In this document: positions 55,016-63,856 of the stretch, piece by piece
Layout of the letters: the number at the start of each line of letters is the position of its first letter
Position numbering within the stretch: position 1 is the stretch's first letter
NCBI RefSeq assembly: GCF_044904675.1
Contig: NZ_JADIKJ010000017.1
Location: forward strand, 62,001 to 126,000
Reading direction: 5' to 3'
Source of the DNA: Dyella_B jejuensis
GTDB lineage: Bacteria > Pseudomonadota > Gammaproteobacteria > Xanthomonadales > Rhodanobacteraceae
Length of the DNA: 64,000 nt
Made by a program: the position numbers and the translations under genes
The notes under the pieces: generated by a model
Seen by the model: the letters and a program-made list of their open reading frames with translations, nothing else
Told to the model about the DNA's origin: nothing
Databases searched by the model: none

Positions 55016-55882
55016 TCAGTGGACCGGCTGCTGCGAAAGCCTGCGCAGCCGCTCCTGGGCCAGCTTGGCCGCGTTGGCATTGGGATATTTCGCCAGCACC
55101 GACTTCAAGGTGGCAGTGCCGGCATCCGTCTGCTTCATTTCCAGCTGGCTGTAGCCGAGCTTGAGCATGGCGTCCGGCGCCTTGTCGCTCTGCGGATACT
55201 GGCTCAGCAGGTGGCGGAAGGCTTCCACGGCAACTTGGTAATTGGTGGTGGCGTAGTAGGACTCGCCCAGCCAGTAGAAGGCATTCGGCGTCAGCGCATC
55301 GTCCGGGTATTTCTGGATGAATTCCCGGAAGCCCCGCGAGGAGGAGACGTAGTCGCCTGCGCGCAAGGATTTGAAAGCGGTGTTGTAGGCGTTGAGCGCG
55401 GCAGCCTTCTGCGCGGCCGATTCGGCCGGAGCCGATGGCGCGGGCGGCATCATGGCGGCGGGGGCGGCGGGCGTGGGCGCAGTCGCGGCATTGGCCATGG
55501 CGGCAGAGCCCGCGGGATCCGGCGACGCGGAGGCGGCGGGAGCAGGATTGGCGCCGGCGCCTTTTTCCAGGCGGCCGATGCGGCTGTCCAGGTCGGTGTA
55601 CTGGGCCTTGCCCTGGTCCTGCAGCTGCTGCACCTGATGTTGCAGCTCTTCGATCTGGCCCTGCATGTCGCGCATCTGCGATTGCATCTGCTGCAACTGA
55701 TTGAGCAGGTTGCCCCGGTTCTGGTCCTGGCTCTGTGCCTGCTGCTCCAGGCGAGCGACCCGGTCGGCCAGGCTCATCGGCGAATCCTGGGCGTGGGCGG
55801 GAGCCATAAACAGCATGGCGGACGCCAAGGCGCCCGCCATGCCGAAACTGGCCGTGAAACGATTAGCCAGTCGAAACACCAT
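55016..55882 (-). CDS. cpoB: Tol-Pal system protein CpoB/YbgF
   Basis: This 288-residue periplasmic protein coordinates Tol-Pal with peptidoglycan synthesis during division. It has a signal peptide (MVFRLANRFTASFGMAG, cleavage near PAHAQ) and an N-terminal coiled coil rich in Gln and Leu (VARLEQQAQSQ, MQGQIEELQHQVQQL). A low-complexity Ala/Pro linker (about 105-160) and a C-terminal TPR domain follow (FRHLLSQYPQSDKAPDAML; KLGYSQLEMKQTDAGTATLK). It directly adjoins pal. Confidence 0.93.
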   Translation of the reverse strand: MVFRLANRFTASFGMAGALASAMLFMAPAHAQDSPMSLADRVARLEQQAQSQDQNRGNLLNQLQQMQSQMRDMQGQIEELQHQVQQLQDQGKAQYTDLDSRIGRLEKGAGANPAPAASASPDPAGSAAMANAATAPTPAAPAAMMPPAPSAPAESAAQKAAALNAYNTAFKSLRAGDYVSSSRGFREFIQKYPDDALTPNAFYWLGESYYATTNYQVAVEAFRHLLSQYPQSDKAPDAMLKLGYSQLEMKQTDAGTATLKSVLAKYPNANAAKLAQERLRRLSQQPVH

Positions 55883-56391
55883 TACTCAGCCGTGTAGACG
55901 ATCTCGACGCGGCGATTCTTGCTCCAGCAATCCTCGTTGTGCTCGCGGCACACCGGCTTTTCTTTGCCGTAGCTGATCACGCTGACCTGGCTGGCCGAGG
56001 CGCCATTGGCCTGCAGCGCGCTGGACACGGCGTTGCCGCGGCGCTCGCCGAGGCCGAGGTTGTATTCACGTGTACCGCGCTCGTCGGTGTTGCCTTCCAG
56101 ACGCATCTGCGCGGTCGGGCGATCCTGCAGGTACTTGGCGTGGCACTGCATGATCTGCTGGAACTCCGGCTTCACTTCGTCCTTGTCGAAGTCGAAGTAC
56201 ACGACGCGCTGGCGCAGGCAAGCGTCGGTCTCGAGGTCAGCCGGGGTGTACTTGCCAGTGCCCTGCTGAGCCGGGGCTTCCTGGGTGGTTTCCTGCTGCT
56301 GCGGCTGGGGCTTCACTTCCTGCTTCTTGGAACAGGCTGCCGCACCAACGCAAAGCAGGGCGACCAGAGCGATACGAACGGTCTTATTCAT
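55882..56391 (-). CDS. pal: Peptidoglycan-associated lipoprotein Pal
   Basis: This 169-residue outer-membrane lipoprotein has the signal and lipobox MNKTVRIALVALLCVGAAAC, with the lipidated Cys20. A Gln/Pro-rich linker and the OmpA-like domain follow (VYFDFDKDEVKPEFQ; LEGNTDERGTREYNLGLGER; SKNRRVEIVY). The conserved Asp and Arg that bind diaminopimelate in peptidoglycan are in NTDERGTREYN. AAGGAA lies eight bases before ATG 56391. A 256-base gap separates it from tolB and may hold its own promoter. Confidence 0.95.
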   Translation of the reverse strand: MNKTVRIALVALLCVGAAACSKKQEVKPQPQQQETTQEAPAQQGTGKYTPADLETDACLRQRVVYFDFDKDEVKPEFQQIMQCHAKYLQDRPTAQMRLEGNTDERGTREYNLGLGERRGNAVSSALQANGASASQVSVISYGKEKPVCREHNEDCWSKNRRVEIVYTAE

Positions 56392-56647
56392 GGGTGACGT
56401 TCCTTCAAACGGGTTTGATTTTCCGACAGTCAATGACGATTGCGGTTACGGGACAGTAATCGCCGGTGGACCGGCTGTTCTCTTTATTTTTCTACACCTT
56501 CAACTACGGCCACGCATTGTACTGCAGAGGCCATTAAACAGGGTGTGGCAAAACCGCCGCGACCCTTCATGGCCGGGACATTCGGCATGCCCCGGACCCC
56601 TCCTAAGGTCAGCCGGCCGCTCCTGGCGAGGGGCGACCGGATCGGAC
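56392..56647. other. Gap between tolB and pal
   Basis: These 256 bases hold no gene. They are relatively A+T-rich next to pal and GC-rich next to tolB. A separate pal promoter is plausible, as in other gammaproteobacteria, but no -35/-10 pair was clear. Confidence 0.4.
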
Positions 56648-57982
56648 TCAGTTTTTACGATAGGGTCCCCAAGCCGGCTGCCGGACGTCGCCATTGGCCA
56701 ACACCAGACGCTGCCGCACCATGCCATCGTCCGAGACGGCGTACAGCACATCTCGAGCTCCATCGGTGGCGGCGTAGATCAGCATGCTGGCGTTGGGTGC
56801 AAAGCTTGGCGATTCGTCGATCGGACCGGGCGAGATGAAACGCACCTGTCCGCCGAGGCTCTGGTCCATGATGGCAATACGATACACGTTCCCGCTGGCC
56901 TGCACCATGGCAATCTGCTTGCTGTCGTAGCTGATCGCCGCATCCAGATTCTGCTGGCCCTGGAAGGTGACGCGCTCGGGCGTGCCGCCGGAAGCGGACA
57001 TGCGGTAAATCTGCGGACGGCCCGAGCGGTCGGAGGTGAAGTAGATGCTCTGCCCGTCCGGCGACCAGACCGGCTCGGTATTGATCGCCAGGCTGCGCGT
57101 GAGGCGGGTTTCCTGGCGGGAAGCCAGGTCCATGACGTAGATCTCGGGATTGCCGGTATACGACAGCGACAACGCGAGCTTGGTACCGTCCGGCGACCAG
57201 GCCGGCGCGCTGTTGATGCCCTTGGAACGGCCGGAAACGAGCTGGCGCGCGCCGGTCGAAATGTTCTGGATATAGACCGCCGAGTTGCCGCTTTCGAACG
57301 ACACATAGGCAATGCGGGTGCCATCCGGCGACCACTTCGGCGACAGCAGCGATTCGTGCGAACGCGCCACCACCTGCGGGTTGTAGCCGTCCGAATCGGC
57401 CACGATCAGCGAATAGGTCATGTTGTTGCCGGTACCGACCGCGGTGATGTACGCGATCCGGGTCCAGAAGGCGCCGGGGACGCCGGTGACCTGCTGGAAG
57501 ATATCGTCGGCGATCTGGTGCGCCACGCTGCGCAGGTCGCTGACCGACGCCGGCGGCATCGCCTTGCCGAGCAGGCGCTGCTGGCGGTTGACGTCCCACA
57601 GCTCGTATTCCACCGACACCATGCCGTTGCCGGCATCCTTGATGCGGCCGATCACGATGTAATCCTGCTTGAGCAGGCGCCAGGTGGCGAACTTGATGTC
57701 CGAACCCTGGCTGGGCTGCTCGACGATCTCGCTGACCGCCAGCGAGCGGAATTTGCCGCAGCGGTTGAGATCATTGCGGATCACATCGGCGACGTCGGTC
57801 GGCAATGGCGAGCCGCCCTGCTGGGCGAACGGCACTACCGCGACCGGCGTAGCGGTCTTGACGCCGCCGACGATCTGCACGTTCAACGACTGCGCCGCGG
57901 CGGGACCCGCGACCAGGCCTGCGATCAACAGCAGGATAAGGGTAAGTAGCGATCGGGAAGATCTGCGCATGGGCTTGCTCAC
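56648..57982 (-). CDS. tolB: Tol-Pal translocation protein TolB
   Basis: This 444-residue periplasmic protein has a signal peptide (MRRSSRSLLTLILLLIAG, ending GPAAAQ), an N-terminal alpha/beta domain and a six-bladed beta-propeller. The blades carry SPKWSPDGTRIAYVSFESG, APAWSPDGTKLALSLSY and EPVWSPDGQSIYFTSDRS. It links Pal and TolA. GTG 57982 overlaps the tolA stop (GTGA); ATG 57970 is an equally possible start. Confidence 0.95.
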   Translation of the reverse strand: MSKPMRRSSRSLLTLILLLIAGLVAGPAAAQSLNVQIVGGVKTATPVAVVPFAQQGGSPLPTDVADVIRNDLNRCGKFRSLAVSEIVEQPSQGSDIKFATWRLLKQDYIVIGRIKDAGNGMVSVEYELWDVNRQQRLLGKAMPPASVSDLRSVAHQIADDIFQQVTGVPGAFWTRIAYITAVGTGNNMTYSLIVADSDGYNPQVVARSHESLLSPKWSPDGTRIAYVSFESGNSAVYIQNISTGARQLVSGRSKGINSAPAWSPDGTKLALSLSYTGNPEIYVMDLASRQETRLTRSLAINTEPVWSPDGQSIYFTSDRSGRPQIYRMSASGGTPERVTFQGQQNLDAAISYDSKQIAMVQASGNVYRIAIMDQSLGGQVRFISPGPIDESPSFAPNASMLIYAATDGARDVLYAVSDDGMVRQRLVLANGDVRQPAWGPYRKN

Positions 57983-58923
57983 TGCGGGGTGAAGGTGAAA
58001 TCGATTTCACGCTGGAACACGCTTTCGAAACCCTTATAGGGCAACGGCTGCGCGCGCAGCACGGCATTCTCGACGGATCGCTTGCCGGCCTCGTCATACG
58101 GGCAGCTGGACGATACCTTGGCGCTCATCACGTTGCCGCCGGGCAGCTGCACGATGTGAACGATGCACGGAACGCTGGGCATGTTATTCGGGCGAGTCCA
58201 ATTCTGTGTGACGGCGTTCTGAATGGCGGCGGCGTACTGGGACATCAGATCGCTGTTCTTGGCGTTGTTGCCGGATTGGCGCTGCGCCGCATTGGGCAGG
58301 TCGGCCTGGCCGTTGTCCTGCGCATTCTTCAGCTCGGCCAGCTGCTGCCTGGCCTGCTTGGCCTTGCTGTCCAGTTTCTGCGTTTGCGAGGAAGCGGCGT
58401 CCAGTTGCTTGAACAGCTGATCCACTTTTTCCTGCTCGGCTTTCTTCTTGGCCGCCTGGGCGTCCAGTTCGGCCTGGCGCTGGCGTTCCTTCTCTTCCTG
58501 TTCCTTCTTGGCGTCCTCGGCTTTTTCGAGCGCGTCCTGCACCACGCGCTCCTGGTCCACCGTATCCGGATGCTCCGGTGGCGGCGGCAACTGGCTTGGC
58601 GTTTTCGGCGGCTGCACTTGCGGCGGCGGGGGCGGCGGCGGCACCGATGGCGGCGGCGGCACCGTGTTCGGCACCGGCTTCACCTTCACCGCTTTCGGTG
58701 GCGGCGCGCCGGTATTGCCCAGCAGCGTGGCCTCGATCACCGGCCCGGTCAGCTGCAGCGGGGGCGGCGTGCAGGTAATCGGATTGGGCAGGTGCAGCGC
58801 GGTCAGGAACTTCTCATACGAGGAACACGGCAGCATGGCGAGAAACAGAAACGCCACGATGCCCAGATGAAGCACGGCAGACAGGACTACCGCCAGCGGC
58901 ATGCCACGAGAGTCTGTTTTCAT
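57979..58923 (-). CDS. tolA: Tol-Pal energy-transfer protein TolA
   Basis: This 314-residue protein is anchored by one N-terminal helix (MPLAVVLSAVLHLGIVAFLF). A proline-rich segment (PPPPSVPPPPPPPQVQPP) and a long alpha-helical stretch rich in Lys, Glu, Gln and Ala (KAEDAKKEQEEKERQRQAEL) follow. The C-terminal TolA-III/TonB-like domain ends EIDFTFTPQ. It passes proton-motive force from TolQR to TolB-Pal. ATG 58923 was chosen; the open frame runs 76 codons further upstream, but that part is an intergenic repeat. Confidence 0.94.
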   Translation of the reverse strand: MKTDSRGMPLAVVLSAVLHLGIVAFLFLAMLPCSSYEKFLTALHLPNPITCTPPPLQLTGPVIEATLLGNTGAPPPKAVKVKPVPNTVPPPPSVPPPPPPPQVQPPKTPSQLPPPPEHPDTVDQERVVQDALEKAEDAKKEQEEKERQRQAELDAQAAKKKAEQEKVDQLFKQLDAASSQTQKLDSKAKQARQQLAELKNAQDNGQADLPNAAQRQSGNNAKNSDLMSQYAAAIQNAVTQNWTRPNNMPSVPCIVHIVQLPGGNVMSAKVSSSCPYDEAGKRSVENAVLRAQPLPYKGFESVFQREIDFTFTPQ

Positions 58924-59166
58924 GTTCCAGGCACCCCGCGCCAGCAGCCGCCTGCGCGCAAGGCAGGCCCGGACGAGGATGCGTCTGTCGCTTTGCCTTC
59001 GAGCGATGACGCAGCGTGGCGGACAAACGGAACCGGCCCGAGGCTTTGCATCGGGATCGCCGCCATGCGGCCGCGCGCGTTTTGACCTGGCGTTCCGCCA
59101 CGCGCCATCAGCCGGCGTCCGCCTGGAAGCGGCGCGTGGCGCTTGGAACAAGAAAGCAGGCGCTGA
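58924..59166. repeat. Palindromic repeat region in the tolR-tolA gap
   Basis: The 243-base gap is unusual, as tolR and tolA normally nearly touch. GTTCC (59092-59096) plus GCCACGCGCC (59097-59106) pairs with GGCGCGTGGC (59131-59140) plus GGAAC (59145-59149), a strong stem-loop. Related sequence, GTTCCAGGCACCCCGCGCC, occurs at 58924-58942 next to tolA, so the segment is bounded by similar inverted ends. It looks like a REP/MITE-type insertion and may reduce tolA expression relative to tolQR. Confidence 0.6.
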
Positions 59167-59613
59167 TTACGGTCGTCCATTCGGGCTGCCTGTCTCCGGC
59201 GCACTCATCAAACCGACCTTGGCCACGCCAGCCTGCTGCAACAAGGCCAATACCTGGTAGACGCCGTCGTACTTGCCGTCGCGATCGCCCGCGACCAGCA
59301 CGCTGACATCCGGATTCTGCTGCACGAAGGCGCCGACCTTGACCTTCAACGCATCGGCATCAATCGGCTCCTTTTTGCTGGTGCCCAGGGTCAGGTACAT
59401 ATGGCCCTGGCTATCCACCGACACGATCACCGGATCCTTCTTGTCATGCAGCGACTTGGCGTTGGCCTGCGGCAGGTTCACGTCGACGTTCGCGTTGAGC
59501 ATGGGCGCGGTGACCATGAAGATGATCAACAGCACCAGCATCACGTCGATATAAGGCACGACGTTGATCTCGGATTTCAGCTTGAGGCGCTTGTGGCGCG
59601 CGGAACTAAGCAT
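59167..59613 (-). CDS. tolR: Tol-Pal proton-channel protein TolR (ExbD family)
   Basis: This 148-residue protein has one N-terminal helix containing the channel Asp in EINVVPYIDVMLVLLIIFMV and a periplasmic domain of the ExbD fold (VIVSVDSQGHMYL; DVSVLVAGDRDGKYDGVYQV). It forms the stator with TolQ. The gene follows tolQ by 15 bases. Its end precedes the repeat-filled gap before tolA. Confidence 0.95.
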   Translation of the reverse strand: MLSSARHKRLKLKSEINVVPYIDVMLVLLIIFMVTAPMLNANVDVNLPQANAKSLHDKKDPVIVSVDSQGHMYLTLGTSKKEPIDADALKVKVGAFVQQNPDVSVLVAGDRDGKYDGVYQVLALLQQAGVAKVGLMSAPETGSPNGRP

Positions 59614-59628
59614 GGTCGCGGGCCTCGA

Positions 59629-60315
59629 TCAGTTCGTTTCGTCGATCTGGATCTGCCGTTGCAGCACCGAGGAGAACTCTTCCTGGAATACCTCGTAGCG
59701 CGATGCCACGCGCTCGACCTTGTTGGCATAGCGGTTATAGGCCCACACTGCGGGAATGGCGGCGAACAGGCCCATCGCCGTGGCGATCAGCGCCTCGGAA
59801 ATATGCGGCGCGACCACGGCGATGGTGACGTCCTTCATTTCGCCCAGGCCCTGAAATGCGCCCATGATGCCCCACACCGTGCCGAACAGGCCGACGTAGG
59901 GACTGATCGAACCTACGTTGGCGAGGAATTCCAGGTTGCGTTCCAGCGCGCTGATTTCCTTGGTGCCGGCCACGCGCATCGCCCGCTCGGAGCCTTCCAC
60001 CACCGTGCGCATGTCGCTCGCGCGGCGCTGGCGCTGGCGCACGAATTCGCGAAAGCCCGATTCGAAGATGTTCTCCATGCCGCCGTTGTCGCCACCGCTG
60101 TTGCTCACTTCGCGGAACAGCTGCGCCAGGTCCGCGCCGGACCAGAAACGCTCCTCGAAGGACTCGGCGTTTTCCATCGCCGCCTTCAGCTGCGAATACT
60201 TGCGGATGATGATCACCCAGGACAGGAAGGACCCGATTACCAACACCAGCATCACCAGTTTCACTGGCAAGCTTGCGTCCGCAAGGATCTCGAAAACGTT
60301 CAGTCCACCGTTCAT
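59629..60315 (-). CDS. tolQ: Tol-Pal proton-channel protein TolQ (ExbB family)
   Basis: This 228-residue inner-membrane protein has three helices: one near the N-terminus (LPVKLVMLVLVIGSFLSWVI) and two later (VGLFGTVWGIMGAFQGL; ALIATAMGLFAAIPAVWAYN). Conserved Thr and Pro residues line the proton path. ATG 60315 was chosen; a GTG at 60336 extends it by seven residues. 63 bases separate it from ybgC. Confidence 0.95.
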   Translation of the reverse strand: MNGGLNVFEILADASLPVKLVMLVLVIGSFLSWVIIIRKYSQLKAAMENAESFEERFWSGADLAQLFREVSNSGGDNGGMENIFESGFREFVRQRQRRASDMRTVVEGSERAMRVAGTKEISALERNLEFLANVGSISPYVGLFGTVWGIMGAFQGLGEMKDVTIAVVAPHISEALIATAMGLFAAIPAVWAYNRYANKVERVASRYEVFQEEFSSVLQRQIQIDETN

Positions 60316-60378
60316 GGCTTGGGGGTTCTCCACCACATGGATAGGTCTTTGGATACTTGGATTACACCGGGATGATGT

Positions 60379-60792
60379 TCAATCCCGGGTGATCCGTTCG
60401 GTAATGTCGCCCGGGATGCGCGCCGGCAGCATCCGCTTGAGGTCCACGCACGCGGCGCGTACCTGTGCCTGGATGAGAGTGGCGCCATCGGCCCGGGTGA
60501 TCGTCTGCGCGAAAAGGATACTGGCTGAACGCTGTTCTTTGACTTCCACTGTCACGGCCAGTTCATCGTCCAGCAGGGCGGGCTTGAGAAAGTCGATTTC
60601 CATCCGATGCACCATGAAGGCCAGTCCGGTGGCCTGCTTGAGCGCCAGTTGGTCCACGCCCAGGCCGCGCAGCCATTCGCTGCGGGCGCGCTCGAGGAAG
60701 CGCAGGTAACTGGCGTGGTAGACCACGCCGCCGGCATCGGTATCTTCCCAGTAAACACGGACCGGCCAGGTAAACATCGACACGTCAGGCAT
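60379..60792 (-). CDS. ybgC: Tol-Pal-associated acyl-CoA thioesterase YbgC
   Basis: This 137-residue hot-dog fold thioesterase has the motif VYWEDTDAGGVVYHASYLRF with the catalytic Asp, followed by LERARSEWLRGLG. It hydrolyses short-chain acyl-CoA or acyl-ACP and always accompanies tolQRAB. ATG 60792 overlaps the ruvB stop by eight bases; the longer frame to 60873 lies inside ruvB and was not used. Confidence 0.94.
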   Translation of the reverse strand: MPDVSMFTWPVRVYWEDTDAGGVVYHASYLRFLERARSEWLRGLGVDQLALKQATGLAFMVHRMEIDFLKPALLDDELAVTVEVKEQRSASILFAQTITRADGATLIQAQVRAACVDLKRMLPARIPGDITERITRD

Positions 60793-61828
60793 CGTGGTCG
60801 CCGCCAAACAGGTCGGCCGCCTGCGGCTGGCGTGGCGGCGGCGTGAGTCCCAGGTGGCGCCATGCCTTCGCACTGGCCATGCGCCCGCGGGCGGTACGGA
60901 CCAGGAAACCTTGCTGGATCAGATAGGGTTCGACCACATCTTCCAGCGTGCCGCGATCCTCGCTGAGCGCGGCGGCCAGCGATTCCACGCCGACCGGGCC
61001 GCCGTCGAAATTCTCGATGATGATGACGAGCAGCCGGCGGTCCAGTTCGTCGAAGCCTTCGGCATCGACCTTGAGCATGGACATGGCCGCTTGCGCGACC
61101 TCGCGCGTGATATGCCCGCCTGCCCGCACTTCGGCGTAGTCGCGCACGCGGCGCAGCAGCCGATTGGCGATGCGCGGCGTTCCGCGCGAGCGGCGCGCGA
61201 TTTCCTGCGCGCCGTCGAGTTCGCAGGCGATGCCAAGGATGCGCGCCGAGCGGCGCACGATCGCGGTCAGCTCGTCCGGCGAATAGAACTCCAGCCGCTG
61301 CACGATGCCGAAGCGGTCGCGCAAGGGCGCGGTCAGCAGGCCGGCGCGCGTGGTGGCGCCGATCAGGGTGAACGGCGGCAGGTCCAGCTTGATCGAGCGC
61401 GCGGCGGGGCCTTCGCCGATCATGATATCGATCTGGAAATCTTCCATCGCCGGATAGAGCACTTCCTCGACCACCGGCGAAAGGCGATGGATCTCGTCCA
61501 CGAACAGCACGTCGTGCGCTTCGAGGTTGGTGAGCAACGCGGCGAGATCGCCCGCGCGCTCCAGTACCGGGCCCGAGGTGGAGCGCACGTTGACGCCCAG
61601 CTCATTGGCGATCACATGGCTCAAGGTGGTCTTGCCCAGGCCCGGCGGCCCGAAGATCAGCACATGGTCCAAGGCGCCGCCGCGCTTCTTCGCCGCTTCG
61701 ATATAGATCGACAACTGCTCGCGCACCGCCTGCTGGCCGAGGTATTCGGCAAGCCGCCTGGGACGGATGGAAGCTTCCAGGGCGTCGTCGTCCAGGTGGG
61801 CGGCAGCGGTGATGATGCGGTCGGTCAT
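60785..61828 (-). CDS. ruvB: Holliday junction branch-migration ATPase RuvB
   Basis: This 347-residue AAA+ ATPase drives branch migration with RuvA. Walker A is LIFGPPGLGKTTLSHVIANE and Walker B is VLFVDEIHRLSPVVEE. Sensor 1 is LIGATTRAGLLTAPLRDRFG, and a C-terminal winged-helix domain binds DNA (LIQQGFLVRTARGRMASAKA). ATG 61828 lacks a strong ribosome site. It is separated from ruvA by kup, an unusual order for an operon pair. Confidence 0.96.
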   Translation of the reverse strand: MTDRIITAAAHLDDDALEASIRPRRLAEYLGQQAVREQLSIYIEAAKKRGGALDHVLIFGPPGLGKTTLSHVIANELGVNVRSTSGPVLERAGDLAALLTNLEAHDVLFVDEIHRLSPVVEEVLYPAMEDFQIDIMIGEGPAARSIKLDLPPFTLIGATTRAGLLTAPLRDRFGIVQRLEFYSPDELTAIVRRSARILGIACELDGAQEIARRSRGTPRIANRLLRRVRDYAEVRAGGHITREVAQAAMSMLKVDAEGFDELDRRLLVIIIENFDGGPVGVESLAAALSEDRGTLEDVVEPYLIQQGFLVRTARGRMASAKAWRHLGLTPPPRQPQAADLFGGDHDA

Positions 61829-61952
61829 GAAAGGGGAACAGTGGATCCGATGACGTGGATAGTGAGAGCAAAGGCCGGCCCAGGCAAACAAAATCGCGTG
61901 TCGGCGCAAACCGCGCGCTGGCCTTTCACGATTTCTCGATTCACTCCATTCG

Positions 61953-63854
61953 CTAGATTTCTACCTGTGTGCCCAGCTCGATCAGTCGGTTGCCCGGAAT
62001 CTGGAAGAACGCCGTGGCCGGCAAGGCATTGCGCGACATGAAGGCGAACAGGCGATCGCGCCACAAGGCCATGCCGGGGCGACGCTTGTCGGCCACTACG
62101 TTTTCGCGCGAAAGGAAGAAGGTGGTATCCATCAGGTCGAACGGCAATCCGCTGCGCGCGCACTTGGACAGCGCGTAGGGAATGTTGGGATCCTCGGCGA
62201 AACCGAAGCGCAGCTCCAAGCCATAGAATTCGCCGTCCAGGGTAATCAGATGGATGCGTTCCTCCACGTCGGCGACGGGCGACTCCAGGATTTCCACCGT
62301 CAACATCACGTTGCGTTCGTGCAGCACCTTGTTGTGCTTGAGGTTATGCAGCAGCGCGTGCGGCACGGAGTTCTGGTTGGCGGTAAGGAACACCGCCGTA
62401 CCCGGCACCCGCAGCGGCGGATGTTCGTTGATGTTCTCGATGAAAGGCAGCAAGGCCAGGCCGCCCTGTTTGATCTCGCGCACCACCAGCTCGCGGCCGC
62501 GGCGCCAGGTGGTCATCACCACGAATACCGCCAGGCCGAGCACCAGCGGGAACCAGCCGCCGTACTCCACCTTGATCAGGTTGGCGCTGAAGAACGAGAT
62601 GTCGATGGTCAGCAGGCAGGCGCCGGCAACCAGCACGACCGGCAGGCGCCAGCCCCACTGATGACGTGCCACGAACAAGGCGAGCACCGTGGTGATGGTC
62701 ATCGTGCCGGTCACGGCAATGCCGTAGGCCGCGCTCAGCCGTTCCGAACTGCCGAAGTGGAACACCGCGACCAGCACCATCACCAGCAGGAACGCATTCA
62801 CCCACGGCACAAAGATCTGGCCGGACATCTCGCGTGACGTATGCACCACCGGCATGCGCATCGAATAGCCCAGCGACATCGCCTCGCGCGTCATCGAGAA
62901 CGCGCCGGAGATCACCGCCTGCGACGCGATCACCGTTGCCACGCAGGCCAGGCCGATCATCGGATACAGCAGCATGGACGGCACCAGCTTGAAGAACGGG
63001 TTGTCGATCGCCTCGGGATGTTCCAGCAGCAGCGCGCCCTGGCCGAAATAATTGAGGATCAGCGCCGGCAGCACGAAGTTGAACCAAGCCAGCCGGATCG
63101 GCCGCTTGCCGAAATGCCCCATGTCGGCGTACAGCGCCTCGGCGCCGGTCAGCGCCAGCACCACGCCGCCCAGGGCGACGAACGCCTGCACGCCATGCGT
63201 CTGGAAGAAGTGGAACCCGTAGCTGGGCAGTACCGCCCACAGCACATGCGGATTGCGCGCGATCATCATGACGCCGAGCACGGCAATGACGATGAACCAC
63301 ACCACCATCACCGGTCCGAACAGCCGCCCTACCCGTTCGGTGCCATAGCGCTGCAGCGCGAACAACAGGAACAGGATGACCGCGGTGACCGGCACCACCC
63401 ACTGCGCCAGCCCCGGCGCGGCGACCTTTACGCCCTCGACGGCGGACAACACCGAGATCGCCGGCGTAATCACGCCGTCGCCATAGAACAGCGACGCACC
63501 GAAAATGCCGATGATCGCCAGCAGCCAGCGCAGTTTGGGCTTACCGCCCACGCCGCGCAGGGCCAGCGCCATCAATGCCATGATGCCGCCCTCGCCTTTG
63601 TTGTCGGCGCGCATGATGAACACCACGTACTTCAGCGACACCACGATGATCTGCGCCCAGAAGATCAGCGACAGCACGCCATAGATGCTTTCGTGCGTGG
63701 CATGCATGCCATCGTGGCTGAGCGTGGTCTGCAAGGTATAGAGCGGACTGGTGCCGATGTCGCCGTACACCACGCCGATGGCGCCCAGCGACAATGCGGC
63801 CAGCCGCTTCCTGGTTTCGGCCTCGGCTGCGCCGTAATGCATGTCATGACCCAC
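61953..63854 (-). CDS. kup: Kup-family potassium uptake transporter
   Basis: This potassium-proton symporter of about 633 residues has about twelve helices and a soluble C-terminal domain. The N-terminus reads LAALSLGAIGVVYGDIGTSP, characteristic of Kup/HAK/KT. Then come IMRADNKGEGGIMALMALAL, FYGDGVITPAISVLSAVEG and, in the tail, VPGTAVFLTANQNSVPHALL. GTG 63854 has GGGAG six bases before it. TTG 63860 and ATG 63842 are alternatives. It lies between ruvA and ruvB with very short spacing to ruvA. Confidence 0.95.
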   Translation of the reverse strand: MGHDMHYGAAEAETRKRLAALSLGAIGVVYGDIGTSPLYTLQTTLSHDGMHATHESIYGVLSLIFWAQIIVVSLKYVVFIMRADNKGEGGIMALMALALRGVGGKPKLRWLLAIIGIFGASLFYGDGVITPAISVLSAVEGVKVAAPGLAQWVVPVTAVILFLLFALQRYGTERVGRLFGPVMVVWFIVIAVLGVMMIARNPHVLWAVLPSYGFHFFQTHGVQAFVALGGVVLALTGAEALYADMGHFGKRPIRLAWFNFVLPALILNYFGQGALLLEHPEAIDNPFFKLVPSMLLYPMIGLACVATVIASQAVISGAFSMTREAMSLGYSMRMPVVHTSREMSGQIFVPWVNAFLLVMVLVAVFHFGSSERLSAAYGIAVTGTMTITTVLALFVARHQWGWRLPVVLVAGACLLTIDISFFSANLIKVEYGGWFPLVLGLAVFVVMTTWRRGRELVVREIKQGGLALLPFIENINEHPPLRVPGTAVFLTANQNSVPHALLHNLKHNKVLHERNVMLTVEILESPVADVEERIHLITLDGEFYGLELRFGFAEDPNIPYALSKCARSGLPFDLMDTTFFLSRENVVADKRRPGMALWRDRLFAFMSRNALPATAFFQIPGNRLIELGTQVEI

Positions 63855-63856
63855 GA

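Noticed and set aside
56285..57949. A 554-codon plus-strand frame
   Set aside because: It is antisense to tolB and pal, which have intact families and motifs; its sequence is His/Arg/Asp-rich as expected for a shadow frame.
58924..59151. A 76-residue N-terminal extension of TolA
   Set aside because: The extension consists of Arg/Ala-rich translation of a palindromic intergenic repeat, and ATG 58923 starts directly before the TolA anchor.
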